A stretch of DNA of 64,000 nucleotides from Pseudoalteromonas sp. T1lg88 (GCF_002964765.1 NZ_PQCF01000031.1:2645-66644); one strand, 5' to 3'. Shown: positions 8,193 to 17,682, counted from the first letter of the stretch. The notes: a model not told the origin generated them from the letters alone. Numbers and translations are program-made.

Positions 8193-9416
8193 ATGACAAC
8201 ATTAATGAGCCTGATCGGTATGCTGGTGCTACTGGCGATTGCCTACGGGGCATCAACAAACCGTAAAGCGATAAATCCACGCACAGTCGGCGTGGCATTT
8301 TTACTGCAAGTCATCATAGGTGGCTTTGTATTATTTTTTGAATTTGGCAAAAACATACTTGAAGCCATGTCTAGGGCGGTTGCCAAAATAATTGGCTATG
8401 CCACCGATGGCATCAGCTTTTTATTCGGTCCCTTGGCCAAGGAAGACACTCTAGGCTTTTTATTCGCCTTTCAGGTGTTGCCGGTTATCGTGTTTTTCTC
8501 ATCCCTGGTGGCGGTCTTGTATTACCTCGGCATCATGGATTGGGTGATTAAATTCTTAGGTGGCGCGCTGCAAAAGCTATTGAAAACGTCGCGCCCCGAG
8601 TCGCTCTCGGCCACCGCCAATATTTTCGTTGGCCAAACCGAAGCGCCTTTGATAGTAAAACCTTTTATTACCACCATGACCAAGTCGGAATTATTCGCGG
8701 TCATGGTAGGTGGCTTAGCCACGGTAGCGGGCTCGGTCATGGCCGGTTATGTAAAGATAGGCGTTGAACTGCACTACCTGATTGCTGCCAGCTTTATGGC
8801 CGCCCCCGGTGGTTTCCTGATGGCCAAAATGATAGTGCCGGAAACGGAAACCCCGAAGGAAACCCTGGCAGAGCTCGATACCGAGCATGAGCAGCCGGTT
8901 AACGTCATCGATGCCGCGGCCGCTGGTGCCTCAAGCGGTATGCAACTGGCCCTGAACGTAGGCGCCATGCTGTTGGCTTTCGTAGCGCTTATCGCCCTGC
9001 TTAATGGTGTATTAGGCTGGTTTGGCGGCTTCTTCGATAACCCGGAGCTGACGCTGCAACAGATTTTAGGTTATGTCTTCGCCCCGGTCGCCTGGTTATT
9101 GGGTGTGCCTTGGGATGAAGCCATGCGAGCCGGTAGTTTTATCGGCCAGAAATTAGTCGTAAATGAGTTCGTCGCTTATTTGGACTTTGTTAATTATCGT
9201 GATGAGTTAAGTGAGCACACACAAGCAATCGTAACCTTTGCACTGTGTGGTTTTGCTAACCTGTCATCGATAGCCATCTTACTAGGCGGGATTGGCGGTA
9301 TGGCGCCAAGCCGGCGAAAGGACATCGCACGTCTAGGGCTCAGAGCAGTGTTGGCAGGATCTATGGCCAACCTTATGAGCGCCGCAATTGCTGGGTTTTT
9401 CCTCTCTATTGCTTAG
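8193..9416 (+). CDS. nupC: Concentrative nucleoside transporter, NupC/CNT family
   Basis: A 407-residue inner-membrane ion-coupled nucleoside importer. It shows the CNT layout: an N-terminal hydrophobic segment, the FxFxVLP region ([17 protein letters not shown]), the [11 protein letters not shown] hairpin motif involved in nucleoside and cation binding, the [13 protein letters not shown] segment, and the late [11 protein letters not shown] and [10 protein letters not shown] motifs. The length is normal for bacterial CNTs. The 14-base gap after udk indicates co-transcription, and a strong hairpin terminator follows at 9512-9532. Confidence 0.95.
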   Translation: MTTLMSLIGMLVLLAIAYGASTNRKAINPRTVGVAFLLQVIIGGFVLFFEFGKNILEAMSRAVAKIIGYATDGISFLFGPLAKEDTLGFLFAFQVLPVIVFFSSLVAVLYYLGIMDWVIKFLGGALQKLLKTSRPESLSATANIFVGQTEAPLIVKPFITTMTKSELFAVMVGGLATVAGSVMAGYVKIGVELHYLIAASFMAAPGGFLMAKMIVPETETPKETLAELDTEHEQPVNVIDAAAAGASSGMQLALNVGAMLLAFVALIALLNGVLGWFGGFFDNPELTLQQILGYVFAPVAWLLGVPWDEAMRAGSFIGQKLVVNEFVAYLDFVNYRDELSEHTQAIVTFALCGFANLSSIAILLGGIGGMAPSRRKDIARLGLRAVLAGSMANLMSAAIAGFFLSIA

Positions 9417-9511
9417 AAACAAAGAGAAGCCACAGTTGCAAAACAGGGTCTCAGACCTAGGTTGTTGCCTTAAGGGGTTAAGGCAGCAGCTAACTTGAAC
9501 GATACTTCACC

Positions 9512-9532
9512 AAAGGGCCGCAAGGCCCTTTT
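9512..9532 (+). terminator. Terminator of udk-nupC
   Basis: AAAGGGCC and GGCCCTTT pair around a GCAA tetraloop, ending in a short T-rich stretch. Confidence 0.75.
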
Positions 9533-9552
9533 ATCGTTTCTGCGCCCTACTA

Positions 9553-9714
9553 ATACCAATTCACTTAAATAGCTAATCATTCTAGCGGGCTAAATGTCAT
9601 GCTCACGGCGTTGGAATTTTTCGATGTAGAGTAACTACATAAGAAAAATTCCGCCTTGTTATCACATCATTTATCCGGCGCTATATCTGCTCACATACTT
9701 AACAGAATTGGTAT
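9553..9714. mobile_element. MITE-like element, 162 bp, with ATACCAATT/AATTGGTAT ends
   Basis: The ends are inverted repeats: ATACCAATT at 9553-9561 and AATTGGTAT at 9706-9714, and the match continues imperfectly inwards (CACTTAA against TTAACAG). The interior holds a nested hairpin at 9613-9652, with outer arms GGAATTTTTC/GAAAAATTCC and inner arms ATGTAG/CTACAT. There is no coding frame. Short non-coding elements with these ends are common in Alteromonadales. The flank is TA on both sides (TA-ATACC; GGTAT-AA), so a TA target duplication is possible but not proven. Confidence 0.65.
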
Positions 9715-9818
9715 AAATCCATTAAAGTACCCAAATGAGGAATATTTTCTTCGTTATTAGGTGCATTCTTCATTGCATTTATCTATGCTTAGGGGAATTA
9801 TTGGCTTAAGGAAAGAGC

Positions 9819-10586
9819 ATGCCCCCCTTGCTGCGAACGTCACTCCCCTTGTTATGTTTCCTATGCGCACTTCTATCTTTTAACAGTGCTGCGGATGACA
9901 CCGTGCAGGTGGTGACCGAACTGAGCCCGCCCAACCAGATTTTAATCAATGACAATATCGGCGGCAGCAGCACGGATATCGTTCGTCATGTGCTCAGCGA
10001 AGCGAATGTGGATGCCGATATCAACATCTACCCCTGGGCACGGGCCTTTTACCTCGCCAAAAAGCAGGCCAATACGCTGATCTACAGTTTAGCGAAAACA
10101 CCGGAGCGCGAGCCGCTCTTTCACTGGCTGGGCAAGGTCGCCTATTTTCGTTTGGGCTTTGTCAGCTTATCGTCAAGCAAACACATCAACATCAAACAAC
10201 TCGAGGACGCCCGAGCCTATCGCATAGCGGTGCAGCGCGATGATATCAGCGCCTTGTTTTTTGTAAAACGCGGCTTTACCGTGCTGCAAACCACAGATAT
10301 CAAGCACTCCTACCGCCTCTTGCTTTCCGGTAAGGTGGATCTGATCATCGATGACCCTAACTATGTCGGTGCCATGGCGCAGCAGTTTAATCTGCCCGCC
10401 AGTCATTTGCGTTTTATCAGCGCCATCGAAGAGCTTAGCGTCTACGGCTACTTGGCAGCCAACAAAGACATGGACGCTACCACGGTCGCCAACATCAAAG
10501 AGGCCTTCGCCGCCATTGAAGACACGACCTGGTACCAGCAAAAGCTGCGCAACCCCTATCATGAGCTGCAAACCTTTAATGACTAG
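9819..10586 (+). CDS. Periplasmic solute-binding protein, SBP family 3-like
   Basis: A 255-residue exported protein. The signal peptide (LLCFLCALLSFNSAADD) is followed by a two-lobed binding-protein fold. Residues about 30-60 (VVTELSPPNQILINDNIGGSS) form the usual first strand and ligand loop, and INIYPWARAFYLAK carries the YPWxRA motif of this group. The later SGKVDLIIDD and LSVYGYLAANK fit the second lobe. No ABC permease or ATPase is adjacent, so it may serve a distant transporter or be a stand-alone ligand sensor. The ligand is probably an amino acid or small polar compound, but this is inferred only from family. It precedes the tricorn gene by 119 bases in the same direction. Confidence 0.75.
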   Translation: MPPLLRTSLPLLCFLCALLSFNSAADDTVQVVTELSPPNQILINDNIGGSSTDIVRHVLSEANVDADINIYPWARAFYLAKKQANTLIYSLAKTPEREPLFHWLGKVAYFRLGFVSLSSSKHINIKQLEDARAYRIAVQRDDISALFFVKRGFTVLQTTDIKHSYRLLLSGKVDLIIDDPNYVGAMAQQFNLPASHLRFISAIEELSVYGYLAANKDMDATTVANIKEAFAAIEDTTWYQQKLRNPYHELQTFND

Positions 10587-10705
10587 TGCGCCACCACAAA
10601 AACAAGCATCTACATAATTTTTAACAAACTTTTAGTCGCACCTCGGTCGCAGTTATCCGCTCCCTTGCTATGATGTAACAGTCTCCCCAAAAGGATAGGA
10701 TAACC

Positions 10706-13700
10706 ATGAAAACAATAACGACCTTGGCTTTGGCCGTGGCAACCACGCTGGCCCCCTGGGTGTCGGCCTATGAAACCGAAGACACGCGCCTGTTGCGCTT
10801 CCCCGATATTCACAACGAACATGTCACCTTTATTTACGCCGGTGATGTGTATGTGGCCAACACCGCAACCGGTGCCAGCCAACGCCTGACCGATCATGTT
10901 GGCTTTGAGACCTTTCCTAAATTCTCACCGGATGGGGAGCGCATCGCCTTTGCCGCCGAGTACAACGGCAGCCGCCAAATTTACGTGATCAACCGCGATG
11001 GTTCCGGGCTAAAACAACTGACTTACTATAACGATGTTGGCCCTATGCCGCCGCGCGGTGGTTATGATTACCGGGTGTTGGATTGGACCCCAGATGGCAA
11101 AAACGTGGTCTTTCGTGCCAACCGTACCCCTTGGGGCAAGCGTATGGGCCGTCCCTATATGGTGCCGGCGGATGGTGGCTTAGAGCAGCCTCTGGCTATC
11201 CCGGAAACAGGCGGGGGTATGCTCTCTCCCGATGGCGGTAAGTATGTGTACACCCCCATCGACCGCGAGTTTCGTACCTGGAAGCGCTCGCGAGGCGGTC
11301 GTGCCCAGGATGTGTGGGTGTATGACTTAGAAAACAACACCTCCAAGCAATTGACCAGCAGTCGCGCCACCGAGCAGCAACCGACCTGGGTGGGCGACAA
11401 CATCTATTTTGTTTCCGACAGCGACTACACCCTGAATCTGTACCAATACCGCGAGGGGGACGAGGCGAAAAAGCTGACTAATCACCAGGATTTTGACGTG
11501 CTCTGGCCATCGGCCGGCCCTAACGCCCTGGTCTATGAAAATGGCGGCTACCTCTATCGCTTCGACCCAATTACTGAGCAAAGCACCAAGCTCACCATTA
11601 ATATTGCCGGTCTACGCCAGTATGCCATGCCTTACAGCAAGAATGTCAGTGAGTTTATCGACTCCATGTCCTTGTCTCATGATGGCAAACGCGCCCTGTT
11701 CACCGCCCGTGGTGAGCTCTTTAGCGTGCCGGTGAAACAAGGGCCCACACGCAACCTGTCCTATACGCCAACGGGGCGTGAAATTGACGCCAGCTGGTCG
11801 CCAAATGGTCGCTACATTGCCTATATGAGCGATGAAAGTGGCGAATATGAGATTTACCTAAAAGATCGCGCCAACAACAATGCGGTGAAACAACTCACCG
11901 ACAACGGCACCATTTGGCGCTTTACCCCGGTGTGGTCGCCGGATAGCTCAAAACTGCTGTTTGCCGATAAAAATCACACCCTGTGGTGGCTGGATGCAAA
12001 ATCCGGTAAGCAGTACAAGATAGATACCGGCCTGTACGATGAGGATGGTATTCAACAGTACATCTGGTCGCCTAACAGCGAAGACATCGTCTTTGTGAAA
12101 AACAACGAAAACCGCTATGCCTCGCTATGGCACTACAATACCGATGAGCAAACGGTGACGCGCTTAACCGACGAGATGACCAATGAGCACAGCCCGGCCT
12201 TCTCACCGGATGGCCAATACCTGTACTTTACCTCTGAGCGCGACTTCAACCTCGCCTTTAGCAGCTACGAGTTTGACTACATGTTTAACCGTGCCACGCG
12301 CATTTATGCCGCCGCGGTAAACAGCAAGATCACACCCTTAATTGCCCTGCAAAGCGATGAAGCGGCCATCCTTAGTGACGATGACGACAGCAAAGAAACA
12401 AGCAAGAAAAACCAGCTGCAAAGCAGTGGCTTTATGCAACGGGTGACCGTTCTTAACGCTCCAGCGGGAGACTACAACGCCTTAGCCGGCGTCGAAGGCG
12501 GCGTGTTAATCATGAGCAGTGGCGATTTACAGCTGCTTGGCACAGAGCACGACGCTGAACTGAAAACCGTGGCCAAAGGTGTTAGTGGCTATACCCTGTC
12601 CAGCAACCGTGAACATGTTTTGGTGCGTGCCGGTAAGGACTACAGCGTTATTGCGCCGAAAGCGGATCAGGATTTGAACGCGGCCAAGCTGGATTTAACC
12701 AAGATGACGCTGAAAATCGACCCGCAAATCGAGTGGCAGCAAATGTATGTGGAAGGCTGGCGCACCCTGCGTGATTGGTTCTACGATGAAAACCATCATG
12801 GTCAGGACTGGGATGCTATCTTGGCCAAATATCAGCCGTTGGCCAATGCCGTGGCGCACCGCGCCGATCTTGACTATGTGCTGAGCGAAATTGCCGGTGA
12901 GATCAATGCCGGTCACATCTATGTGCAATCCGGTGATATGCCTACGGCCGAGCGCAAAAAACACGGTTTGCTGGGCGCCAAACTGGCGAGCCACGACTCG
13001 GGTTATGTGCAAATCGAGCAGATTTTCCAAGGCGAAAACTGGCATGAAGACTTCCGTTCACCACTGGGCACCACGGGCGTTAAAGCCAGCGAGGGAGACT
13101 TCATTATTGCCGTTAACGGCCGCCCAGTCACCCAGGTGAGTAACTTCTATGAATTGCTGGAAAACACCCAGGGAGAGCAAGTTGAGCTGCTAATAAACTC
13201 CAAACCAAGCCAAAAAGGTGCCTGGAAGGTCAGCGTCAAGCCAGTGGCCAGCGAGCAAGGCCTGCGTTATCTGCAATGGGTGCACGAGCGCGCCGACTAT
13301 GTGACCAAGCTTTCCAATGGCCGAATCGGCTATGTGCACTTGCCCAACACCCATTACGAGGGCAACCGCGCCATGTTCAAAAACTTTATGCCGCAAACCA
13401 CCAAGGACGCCATGATCATCGACGACCGCTACAATGGCGGTGGCTTTATTCCCGAGCATATGATCACCTGGCTGGCACGTAAGCCGCTGAACTACTGGAA
13501 ACGCCGTGGTGTTGAGCCGACAAAAACCCCGCAGTTTGCCCACGATGGTCCTAAGGCCATGCTGATCAATGGCTATTCCAGCTCTGGCGGTGATGCCCTG
13601 CCTTACTATTTCCGTCAGGCGGGTTTAGGTAAGCTGATTGGTACTCGTACCTGGGGTGGCTTAATCGGTATTTCCGGCAACCCGAATCTGGTCGATGGCG

Positions 13701-13921
13701 GCCAGGTGATTGCGGCGACCTTCCGCATCCTAGATAACGAGGGGAACTGGATCATCGAGAACGAAGGCGTAACGCCGGATATCGAGGTGATAGATCGTCC
13801 TGAGCTTATTTATCAGGGTAAGGATCCCTCCATTGAGCGCGCCGTTGAAGAGCTACTCAAGGAACTTGAGGCCAAGCCGAGACAACCACTGAGCGTGCCG
13901 CCGGCACCCAGTAAGTTCTAA
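10706..13921 (+). CDS. Tricorn protease homologue, S41 family
   Basis: A 1071-residue exported serine peptidase. The signal peptide is MKTITTLALAVATTLAPWVSA. Two beta-propeller regions with TolB/WD-like units (FSPDGERIAF, WSPNGRYIAYMSD, FSPDGQYLYFTSE) fill residues about 25-560. Next come the tricorn core (WRTLRDWFYDENHHGQDW, about 685), a helical stretch ending in GEINAGHIYV with the catalytic His, and a PDZ domain (about 775-840). The S41 tail-processing-like domain has NGYSSSGGDALPY with the nucleophile Ser (about 955-960) and ENEGVTPDIEV with the conserved Glu. Tricorn enzymes trim peptides; here the enzyme is likely periplasmic and degrades peptides made by the extracellular proteases. 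GGATAGGATA precedes the ATG. Confidence 0.93.
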   Translation: MKTITTLALAVATTLAPWVSAYETEDTRLLRFPDIHNEHVTFIYAGDVYVANTATGASQRLTDHVGFETFPKFSPDGERIAFAAEYNGSRQIYVINRDGSGLKQLTYYNDVGPMPPRGGYDYRVLDWTPDGKNVVFRANRTPWGKRMGRPYMVPADGGLEQPLAIPETGGGMLSPDGGKYVYTPIDREFRTWKRSRGGRAQDVWVYDLENNTSKQLTSSRATEQQPTWVGDNIYFVSDSDYTLNLYQYREGDEAKKLTNHQDFDVLWPSAGPNALVYENGGYLYRFDPITEQSTKLTINIAGLRQYAMPYSKNVSEFIDSMSLSHDGKRALFTARGELFSVPVKQGPTRNLSYTPTGREIDASWSPNGRYIAYMSDESGEYEIYLKDRANNNAVKQLTDNGTIWRFTPVWSPDSSKLLFADKNHTLWWLDAKSGKQYKIDTGLYDEDGIQQYIWSPNSEDIVFVKNNENRYASLWHYNTDEQTVTRLTDEMTNEHSPAFSPDGQYLYFTSERDFNLAFSSYEFDYMFNRATRIYAAAVNSKITPLIALQSDEAAILSDDDDSKETSKKNQLQSSGFMQRVTVLNAPAGDYNALAGVEGGVLIMSSGDLQLLGTEHDAELKTVAKGVSGYTLSSNREHVLVRAGKDYSVIAPKADQDLNAAKLDLTKMTLKIDPQIEWQQMYVEGWRTLRDWFYDENHHGQDWDAILAKYQPLANAVAHRADLDYVLSEIAGEINAGHIYVQSGDMPTAERKKHGLLGAKLASHDSGYVQIEQIFQGENWHEDFRSPLGTTGVKASEGDFIIAVNGRPVTQVSNFYELLENTQGEQVELLINSKPSQKGAWKVSVKPVASEQGLRYLQWVHERADYVTKLSNGRIGYVHLPNTHYEGNRAMFKNFMPQTTKDAMIIDDRYNGGGFIPEHMITWLARKPLNYWKRRGVEPTKTPQFAHDGPKAMLINGYSSSGGDALPYYFRQAGLGKLIGTRTWGGLIGISGNPNLVDGGQVIAATFRILDNEGNWIIENEGVTPDIEVIDRPELIYQGKDPSIERAVEELLKELEAKPRQPLSVPPAPSKF

Positions 13922-13931
13922 CTAGAGCGTT

Positions 13932-13960
13932 AGGGCCTGTCTTTTAGAGATGCAGGCCCT
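13932..13960. terminator. Possible bidirectional terminator hairpin
   Basis: AGGGCCTG (13932-13939) pairs with CAGGCCCT (13953-13960) between the convergent ends of the tricorn gene and the ten-gene minus-strand operon. T-runs are weak on both sides. Confidence 0.45.
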
Positions 13961-13981
13961 GATAACAGCTGCAAAGTACTG

Positions 13982-14671
13982 TTAAAACTCGAACTCAAGG
14001 GCCAGGCGAAAGCTATGGTCTTTACCACCATGCCCCACTTCACTGATAAAGCCCGCTTCCCATTTAAGCTGATGCTGACCGTCATAACGATGCAAACCGA
14101 TAAAGCCCGGGCCTACACCGACAAAGTCTTCGCCGCTGTAGAGCTCTAATGCCGGCTGAAACGCCGAGCGCAGGCGGTAACGATATTGCGCCCGAAACTC
14201 CGACTCCCACTCTGAATCAATATCACTGCCCCACTCATACACCAAGAAGGCATTGACGGTGAGGCTGGTGATGCCGAACTCTTTTTCGAACAAGAGACCG
14301 GAAGTGATCTCATAGTTATCTTCTTTGTGCTGCTTTTCTATTTCAAATAGGGCGCCAAAATCGGCCCAATAACGCCCCTGCTCGACCATTTGCCAGCGCA
14401 ACTCAGCTTCATAGGCGGCCAGACCAAAGTCGCCTTCATCGTCGCGCTCACCGACACCATAGACTTCCAGGCTCAGGGTTTCACTAATGGCACCGCCAAC
14501 ACCAAAGCGTTGCGCCAGCACATTGCCTTCATCGGTTTGTCGCGACACCAGACGCCATTCCAGCTCCCTCTCATAGGGCAGGACATAGGGATGGTAGACC
14601 TTATCGACCACCATGCCATCGGCCCAACTGCTGGCACTCAGCAGCAATAAAGCCCAGGTTAAATATCGCAT
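13982..14671 (-). CDS. Putative outer-membrane beta-barrel protein, last gene of the ten-gene operon
   Basis: A 229-residue exported protein. A signal peptide (MRYLTWALLLLSASSWA) is followed by alternating hydrophobic/polar strands rich in aromatic residues (YEAELRWQMVEQ, SEFRAQYRYRLRSAF, GLHRYDGQHQLKWEAGF). It ends in ...FRLALEFEF, a terminal-Phe beta-signal for BAM insertion. About 10-12 strands seem likely. No family name is recognised. It overlaps the FTR1-like gene by 13 bases, so it is translationally coupled to it, which suggests a role in passage or binding of the same ligand at the outer membrane. Confidence 0.65.
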   Translation of the reverse strand: MRYLTWALLLLSASSWADGMVVDKVYHPYVLPYERELEWRLVSRQTDEGNVLAQRFGVGGAISETLSLEVYGVGERDDEGDFGLAAYEAELRWQMVEQGRYWADFGALFEIEKQHKEDNYEITSGLLFEKEFGITSLTVNAFLVYEWGSDIDSEWESEFRAQYRYRLRSAFQPALELYSGEDFVGVGPGFIGLHRYDGQHQLKWEAGFISEVGHGGKDHSFRLALEFEF

Positions 14672-15387
14672 TCTTGTCTACTCCGTTGCCATTTTGCTGC
14701 CCCTAGCAGCGCCAACAGCGTCAATATATACACCCATAATGACAGCGAACTGGGGGTCGCTTCATAACCCACTACCACCTTGGCCAAACGGCCAAAAATA
14801 CTGTGCTCGTCCAACAGGGTGCGCAGATCCACCAAGGGGGAAGGCATGGTTAGTAAGCCTGCACCGGCGGCAATATCCAGCATGCCGACCATGGAGCCGG
14901 CAATATGCATGCTAAACAGGCCGAGTACCCCCCAGGGCCCGTAGTGATCGGCCAACCAGGTAAGAAAGAAATAAAATAAAATGGCAAAACTACCGACTAT
15001 GCCCACCCCGAGACACACCCCCAGGGCACGAGCCAGCTCCATCTGCCCTTGCAGCAGCCAGGGTAAGTAGTGACTCAAATATAAACAGCTGGCACTGGCC
15101 AACAGCAACACAAAACTGGCCCATAGCCGCAGCGCCAAACCGCTGAGCGCCGCCAGCACCAATAGGGCCACCAGCAGCATTTGTGAATACTCAAAGCCCA
15201 GGTAATCAAACCACTGGCTGATCTGCTCAAGCGCGAGGATATAGCTCAATGTCGGCACCACCAGCCACAAGGATAAAATAAGCCAGCGCTTTCGACCTAG
15301 GGGCTTAACGTGCAACACCAGGGCAAACACCAGCAACACCGCCGGCGGCAACAATTGATTGATGGTCACTAATAAACTGTTGATCAT
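14659..15387 (-). CDS. FTR1-like membrane protein lacking the REXXE motifs
   Basis: A 242-residue protein with about seven membrane helices. The C-terminal part (PSPLVDLRTLLDEHSIFGRL followed by a GYEATPS segment and a final helix) resembles the end of FTR1/COG0672 iron permeases. The neighbouring cupredoxin is the usual partner of such permeases. The REXXE motifs that carry Fe(III) in FTR1 helices 1 and 4 are absent: the first helix reads NQLLPPAVLLVFALVLHV. It is either a divergent paralogue for another ligand or a non-transporting partner. The start overlaps the cupredoxin stop (ATGA) and the end overlaps the beta-barrel gene. Confidence 0.55.
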   Translation of the reverse strand: MINSLLVTINQLLPPAVLLVFALVLHVKPLGRKRWLILSLWLVVPTLSYILALEQISQWFDYLGFEYSQMLLVALLVLAALSGLALRLWASFVLLLASASCLYLSHYLPWLLQGQMELARALGVCLGVGIVGSFAILFYFFLTWLADHYGPWGVLGLFSMHIAGSMVGMLDIAAGAGLLTMPSPLVDLRTLLDEHSIFGRLAKVVVGYEATPSSLSLWVYILTLLALLGAAKWQRSRQECDI

Positions 15388-15722
15388 AGCCTTTGCTCCG
15401 CAAATGGCACCGCTACCAGGGTTCCCCGTGCGGTGTCGGGTGCAAATTCGCCAAAAAAGAAGTACTCACCGGGGGCCAGAGGGCCGACATAGATAACGTT
15501 AATGCGCCCGGGGAACAGCACCTTCTCGCGGTTTAAATCAAAGCTGTCGAACTCTTCCGGGTCGCCGTCGAGGTTGTGTACCAAGAGGCGAATTTTTTCA
15601 CCGCTCGGCACTTCCATGCGCGCCGGATAGAAAAGGTGATCCTTGAGCACCAGCTTAAACTCTTTGAGCTCGGCGAACGCCGGCATACTCAGCAGCATCA
15701 ATATCCATATCAATCGCTGCAT
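15384..15722 (-). CDS. Cupredoxin-domain periplasmic protein
   Basis: A 112-residue exported protein if started at the ATG at 15722, which has GGGAG seven bases upstream and gives a clean signal peptide (MQRLIWILMLLSMPAFA). A longer frame from 15773 would run further into the kinase gene and spoil the signal. The mature part is a small cupredoxin fold: FYPARMEVPSGEKIRLLVHN, then EEFDSFDLNREKVLFPG, and LAPGEYFFFGEF near the end. This pattern is typical of the periplasmic cupredoxins encoded beside FTR1 permeases (FtrB/P19-like context), thought to handle copper or iron. It overlaps both neighbours by a few bases. Confidence 0.75.
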   Translation of the reverse strand: MQRLIWILMLLSMPAFAELKEFKLVLKDHLFYPARMEVPSGEKIRLLVHNLDGDPEEFDSFDLNREKVLFPGRINVIYVGPLAPGEYFFFGEFAPDTARGTLVAVPFAEQRL

Positions 15723-16996
15723 AATGTCTCCCGCTGTACCGCCATGGTAATGATCACTTCTAATCCGCCCCATTCACTTTGCTTGAGTTGCACCTCGCCC
15801 TGATAGAGACCTATCACATGCTGGACTATGGCCAAGCCCAAACCCGCACCGGGAATATGAGCTGGGTGCGAGTCGCCGCCAACGCGAAAGAAACGATCAA
15901 AAATGCGCTCCCGTAACTCGCTGGCAATGCCGGGGCCGGAGTCGGCCACCCGCAGCTCAATATTATCACCTCGGTCGGCCAAGTGAATGGCAATACGGCC
16001 ATTAGCCGGGGTGTATTTCACCGCGTTGCTAATGATGTTTTTCAACATCACATTAAGGGTAAAGGGCTCACCGATAACCTCGCGACACTCGCCGCTTAAG
16101 CTGATATCCAGATTTTTCTGCGCTATTTGCGGATAGAGCTCGGCGATTAACTGCTGGCAAATATGGGCCAGCGACTGCTTGGCCAGTTTGTCCTGCCACT
16201 GCTGGGAGGAAGTCCGTCCCAGGGCCAGCATTTGCTCCACCAAATGATTAAGGCGGTCGACACTCAGGCTCAGCGCTTTGGCATCCTCATCATTATGACG
16301 CTGTAATAAGTTGTGCAGGTTGATTTTCATCGCGCTCAAGGGTGTGCGCAGCTCATGGGCGGCATCGCTGGCGAAGTAGCGCTCACGCAAATAGGCCTGC
16401 TCGGTGCGCCGCAACAGGGCATTCAGGGTGTCCACCACGGGTTTGATTTCCGAGGCCTTGGCTTGGGTGCGCAACATGGAAAAGTCATTGGCGGCACGTG
16501 TTTTGAGCTCGCGAGAGAGTAAGGTGAGGGGTTGTAAGGCGCGCTTCACCGCCAGACTGATAAACACCGCCAATAAAGCAATGCCGAGCAACATGGGTAA
16601 CATCAGGGCGATGATCAATTGCTCCGACAGGGCAAAACGCTCACTGATGGGCTCGCCCAGCACCACGCAATCTATTTGCCGGCAATAGGTGGCGATACGC
16701 AGTCGTTGCCCTTGGCTGTTGATGGTTTGCAGGCCCTGGGGCGGCACCTTGGCGAGTAAGCTTTCGCTTCCCCCCACTAAAGTATCGCCTTGCCAACGCT
16801 GCCAAAATTGCGCCTGTTGCTTGGGCAGGGCCTCGGGAGCAACGGCAAACAGCAATTGGGTGCGGGCCTGGAGATGCTGGTCAAACAAGGCATCGGCACG
16901 GGCCAAACTGCGTTGATAGCCCTGGGCCAGGGCTAAAAACAGGATAAGCACCAGCATGGCCAACAACAGCATCATCAGCTTGGTGCGTATGCTCAA
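15710..16996 (-). CDS. Sensor histidine kinase, QseC/PmrB-like
   Basis: A 428-residue inner-membrane kinase. TM1 is at about 7-25, followed by a periplasmic region of about 125 residues that contains a Cys pair (CRQIDC, about 104-109). TM2 lies at about 152-172, then HAMP. The HisKA box AAHELRTPLSAMKINL carries the phospho-acceptor His. The HATPase has N-box NIISNAVKYTP, G1 DSGPGI, F-box FDRFFRV and G2 GAGLGLAIV. It overlaps the response regulator stop by four bases (ATGA). It should phosphorylate that regulator. The Cys pair and the cupredoxin/FTR1-like neighbours make a metal or redox cue plausible (inference). Confidence 0.92.
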   Translation of the reverse strand: MSIRTKLMMLLLAMLVLILFLALAQGYQRSLARADALFDQHLQARTQLLFAVAPEALPKQQAQFWQRWQGDTLVGGSESLLAKVPPQGLQTINSQGQRLRIATYCRQIDCVVLGEPISERFALSEQLIIALMLPMLLGIALLAVFISLAVKRALQPLTLLSRELKTRAANDFSMLRTQAKASEIKPVVDTLNALLRRTEQAYLRERYFASDAAHELRTPLSAMKINLHNLLQRHNDEDAKALSLSVDRLNHLVEQMLALGRTSSQQWQDKLAKQSLAHICQQLIAELYPQIAQKNLDISLSGECREVIGEPFTLNVMLKNIISNAVKYTPANGRIAIHLADRGDNIELRVADSGPGIASELRERIFDRFFRVGGDSHPAHIPGAGLGLAIVQHVIGLYQGEVQLKQSEWGGLEVIITMAVQRETLCSD

Positions 16997-17667
16997 GGTT
17001 CGCCGCCTTCATTGGTGGCCAACACATAGCCGATGCCCCGCAGGGTTTTGATCATCTTGGCCGGCAACTTTTTACGTAAATGGTGAATATGCACTTCGAT
17101 GGCGTTAGAACCGAGCTCCTCCCCCCATTGGTACAGCTTTTGTTCCAGCTGCTCTTTGGACTGCACCCGACTTTGGTTTTCCATTAACGCCTTCAACAGC
17201 ATGTACTCCTTGCGCGGCAGATTGAGCAAGGCGCCATCGACACTGACCTGATGGGCACCGAGATCCATTTGCACCGAACCACATTGCAATACGCTTGATG
17301 CCACACCAGTGACGCGCCGACCCAGCACCCGCAAACGTGCTAATAGCTCGTCCACGGCAAAGGGCTTGACCAGGTAATCGTCGGCACCCAAATCCAGGCC
17401 CTGAATTTTGTCATCCAGACTGTCACGGGCGGTGAGGATAAGCACCGGTAAGGGCTTGGCACGACGTTTAATATCCGTTAGCAGGCTTAAACCATCGCCA
17501 TCAGGCAGGCCGAGATCGAGGATCACCAGATCCACATCATCATGGGCCACCATGGGCCGCGCCTCGGCCAAACAGGTCACCGATTCCACCGCATAACCCT
17601 CGTGAGCCAGGGTACGGCTCAAGCCTTCATTAACGATGACATCGTCTTCCACCAGTAACAACCGCAA
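16993..17667 (-). CDS. Response regulator, OmpR/PhoB family, QseB/PmrA-like
   Basis: A 224-residue DNA-binding regulator. The receiver domain has acidic EDD (7-9), phospho-acceptor Asp51 in VILDLGLPDGDG, and Lys101 in DDYLVKPF. The C-terminal winged helix (about 128-220) includes LPRKEYMLLKALMENQ and NAIEVHIHHLRKKL, with an RGIGYVL wing. The start is TTG at 17667, with a strong AGGAGA ribosome site. It is paired with the kinase at 16996. QseB/PmrA-type regulators bind CTTAAG-N5-CTTAAG direct repeats, and exactly such a box lies upstream of the first gene of this operon (21993-22009), so autoregulation of the whole unit is likely. Confidence 0.93.
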   Translation of the reverse strand: MRLLLVEDDVIVNEGLSRTLAHEGYAVESVTCLAEARPMVAHDDVDLVILDLGLPDGDGLSLLTDIKRRAKPLPVLILTARDSLDDKIQGLDLGADDYLVKPFAVDELLARLRVLGRRVTGVASSVLQCGSVQMDLGAHQVSVDGALLNLPRKEYMLLKALMENQSRVQSKEQLEQKLYQWGEELGSNAIEVHIHHLRKKLPAKMIKTLRGIGYVLATNEGGEP

Positions 17668-17682
17668 TCCCTGTCTCCTTTG

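Larger units (their letters stand above)
9417..9818. other. Intergenic region with terminator and a MITE-like element
   Basis: About 400 bases without a gene. From left: a TGCCTTAA-GGGG-TTAAGGCA dyad near 9466-9485, the nupC terminator at 9512-9532, a 162-base element with terminal inverted repeats at 9553-9714, and the promoter of the solute-binding protein gene. Confidence 0.6.
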
